Below, piece by piece: positions 4,827 to 5,838 of a stretch of DNA of 5,838 nt (position 1 is the first letter of the stretch; the number at the start of each line of letters is the position of its first letter). Both the position numbers and the translations under genes were made by a program. The notes below the pieces were generated by a model. The model saw nothing but the letters and a program-made list of their open reading frames with translations. It made no database searches and was not told where the DNA came from. Origin of the DNA: Candidatus Eiseniibacteriota bacterium (GTDB taxonomy: Bacteria > Joyebacterota > Joyebacteria > Joyebacterales > Joyebacteraceae); the NCBI GenBank assembly GCA_030610515.1, contig JAUWRQ010000089.1:1-5838 (forward strand). Direction: 5' to 3'.

Positions 4827-5838
4827 CAAAGAAGCGCAGCATCTTCATGTGCAAGGAGTGCGGTCACGAGTCGGCCAAGTGGCTTGGACGGTGTCCCGGT
4901 TGCGGCGAATGGAACTCGCTCGTGGAGCAGTCGGTGAAGTCCGAGGGCAGAGGGCCCGAACGCCGAAGCGCAAAGGCCGTCGCTCTCTCGGAGATCGAGG
5001 CCGACGACTGCGAGCGCCTTGTGACCGGGGTCACGGAGCTCGACCGTGTGCTCGGTGGAGGCATCGTGCCGGGCGTCGTTGCCCTCGTCGGAGGCGATCC
5101 GGGCATCGGCAAGTCGACTCTCCTGCTCCAGGCAAGCGACAGGCTGGCAGAGGCGGGGGAGACCGTGCTCTACGTGAGCGCCGAGGAGTCGAGGTCCCAG
5201 ATCAAGCTGCGGGCCAGACGGCTCGGGATCAACTCCGACAGGATCGTCGTGCTCGCCGAGACCGACGTCTCTCTCGTTCTCGAGGAGGCGTCGCGCCTGT
5301 CGCCGGGAGTTCTCGTGCTCGACTCGATCCAGGCGGTTGCCCATCCCGATGCGGCCGGCTCGGCCGGGAGCGTCGCGCAGGTGCGCACGTGCGCGGCTGC
5401 GCTCGTTCGACTCGCCAAGGATCAGGGCATCCCGGTCTTCATAGTCGGCCACGTGACCAAGCAGGGCTCCATCGCCGGACCGAGGATTCTCGAGCACATG
5501 GTCGACACCGTCCTCTATTTCGAGGGCGACAAGAGGCTTCCCTATCGCATCCTGAGGGCCGTCAAGAACAGGTTTGGATCGACCGACGAGATCGGCGTGT
5601 TCGAGATGACGTCGGGAGGGCTCTCCGAGGTCGCCGACCCCTCCGAACTCTTCGTGACCGAGGGGCGCGAGCCAACGTCTGGTTCCATCGTCATCGCCAC
5701 GGCCGAGGGAACGCGATCGCTCCTGGTGGAGATCCAGGCTTTGACCGGCCTCTCGAACTACGCGGTTCCACAGAGGTCGAGCACCGGGGTCGATCGCGGA
5801 AGGCTGCCTCTCGTCCTCGCCGTGCTCGAGCGGCGCGC
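4823..5838 (+). CDS. radA: DNA repair protein RadA (Sms), 3' end cut by window
   Basis: The first 338 residues of RadA are present and the frame is still open at the right edge. RadA is a RecA-related, DnaB-like ATPase that helps branch migration and processing of recombination intermediates in the cytoplasm. A four-Cys zinc finger lies at residues 10-27 (C10, C13, C24, C27). After a short linker comes the RecA-like core. Its Walker A motif is Gly-Asp-Pro-Gly-Ile-Gly-Lys-Ser-Thr at 91-99. Ser-Ala-Glu-Glu-Ser follows at 119-123. The Walker B strand ends in Asp167. The RadA-specific Lys-Asn-Arg-Phe-Gly lies at 248-252. The Lon-protease-like domain begins near 275 and includes Val-Glu-Ile-Gln-Ala-Leu at 302-307. 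E. coli RadA has about 460 residues, so roughly 120 are missing beyond the edge. All visible key residues are intact. GTG 4823 overlaps the stop of the SGNH gene by 4 bp, which places radA in the same operon as the surface-glycan-type genes. Confidence 0.97.
   Translation, partial: MTKKRSIFMCKECGHESAKWLGRCPGCGEWNSLVEQSVKSEGRGPERRSAKAVALSEIEADDCERLVTGVTELDRVLGGGIVPGVVALVGGDPGIGKSTLLLQASDRLAEAGETVLYVSAEESRSQIKLRARRLGINSDRIVVLAETDVSLVLEEASRLSPGVLVLDSIQAVAHPDAAGSAGSVAQVRTCAAALVRLAKDQGIPVFIVGHVTKQGSIAGPRILEHMVDTVLYFEGDKRLPYRILRAVKNRFGSTDEIGVFEMTSGGLSEVADPSELFVTEGREPTSGSIVIATAEGTRSLLVEIQALTGLSNYAVPQRSSTGVDRGRLPLVLAVLERR

Noticed and set aside
4718..5497. Long - strand open frame opposite radA
   Set aside because: It covers the radA zinc finger and ATPase core in the opposite direction and has no domain of its own, so it is a composition artefact.
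5700..5838. radA considered as truncated or frameshifted
   Set aside because: The frame stays open with conserved Lon-like-domain sequence to the last base, so the gene is simply cut by the window.

Overview
This is a GC-rich window (high G+C at third codon positions) that is densely coding and holds six protein genes, two of them cut by the window edges. The first gene is an MCE/MlaD-type lipid-transport protein. That favours a diderm bacterium, although mycolate-containing actinobacteria also carry MCE proteins. Several starts are GTG and genes overlap by a few bases. The style fits an environmental, probably uncultured, high-GC diderm lineage, but the sequence alone does not identify a phylum.

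Layout. Positions 2-376 (+) hold the 3' end of an MCE/MlaD-family gene. It converges on an atypical SDR (NmrA / NDUFA9-like NAD(P)-binding) gene at 423-1304 (-). The two stops are only 46 bp apart, and a perfect 9-bp hairpin in this gap reaches into the end of the SDR gene and may serve as a shared terminator. Positions 1305-1493 form the only real intergenic space. It is a divergent promoter region in which each strand carries a possible extended -10 element of the form TGCTAGYGT.

From 1494 to the right edge runs a tightly packed + strand operon. It consists of a class I SAM methyltransferase (1494-2261), a membrane-anchored protein resembling a divergent polysaccharide deacetylase (2258-3547), a membrane-anchored SGNH/GDSL-hydrolase-like protein with an in-frame 45-bp tandem duplication (3540-4826), and radA, the DNA-repair/recombination ATPase, cut at its Lon-like domain (4823-5838). 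Adjacent genes overlap by 4, 8 and 4 bp, and each downstream gene starts with GTG and has its own Shine-Dalgarno sequence, so translation is probably coupled.

Inferred biology. The methyltransferase, deacetylase-like and SGNH proteins look like a small cell-surface or extracellular glycan modification module: one cytoplasmic enzyme and two anchored enzymes facing the periplasm or exterior. The substrate cannot be read from the sequence. Co-transcription of this module with radA is the oddest organisational feature. No tRNA, rRNA, CRISPR array, insertion sequence or phage gene was seen.
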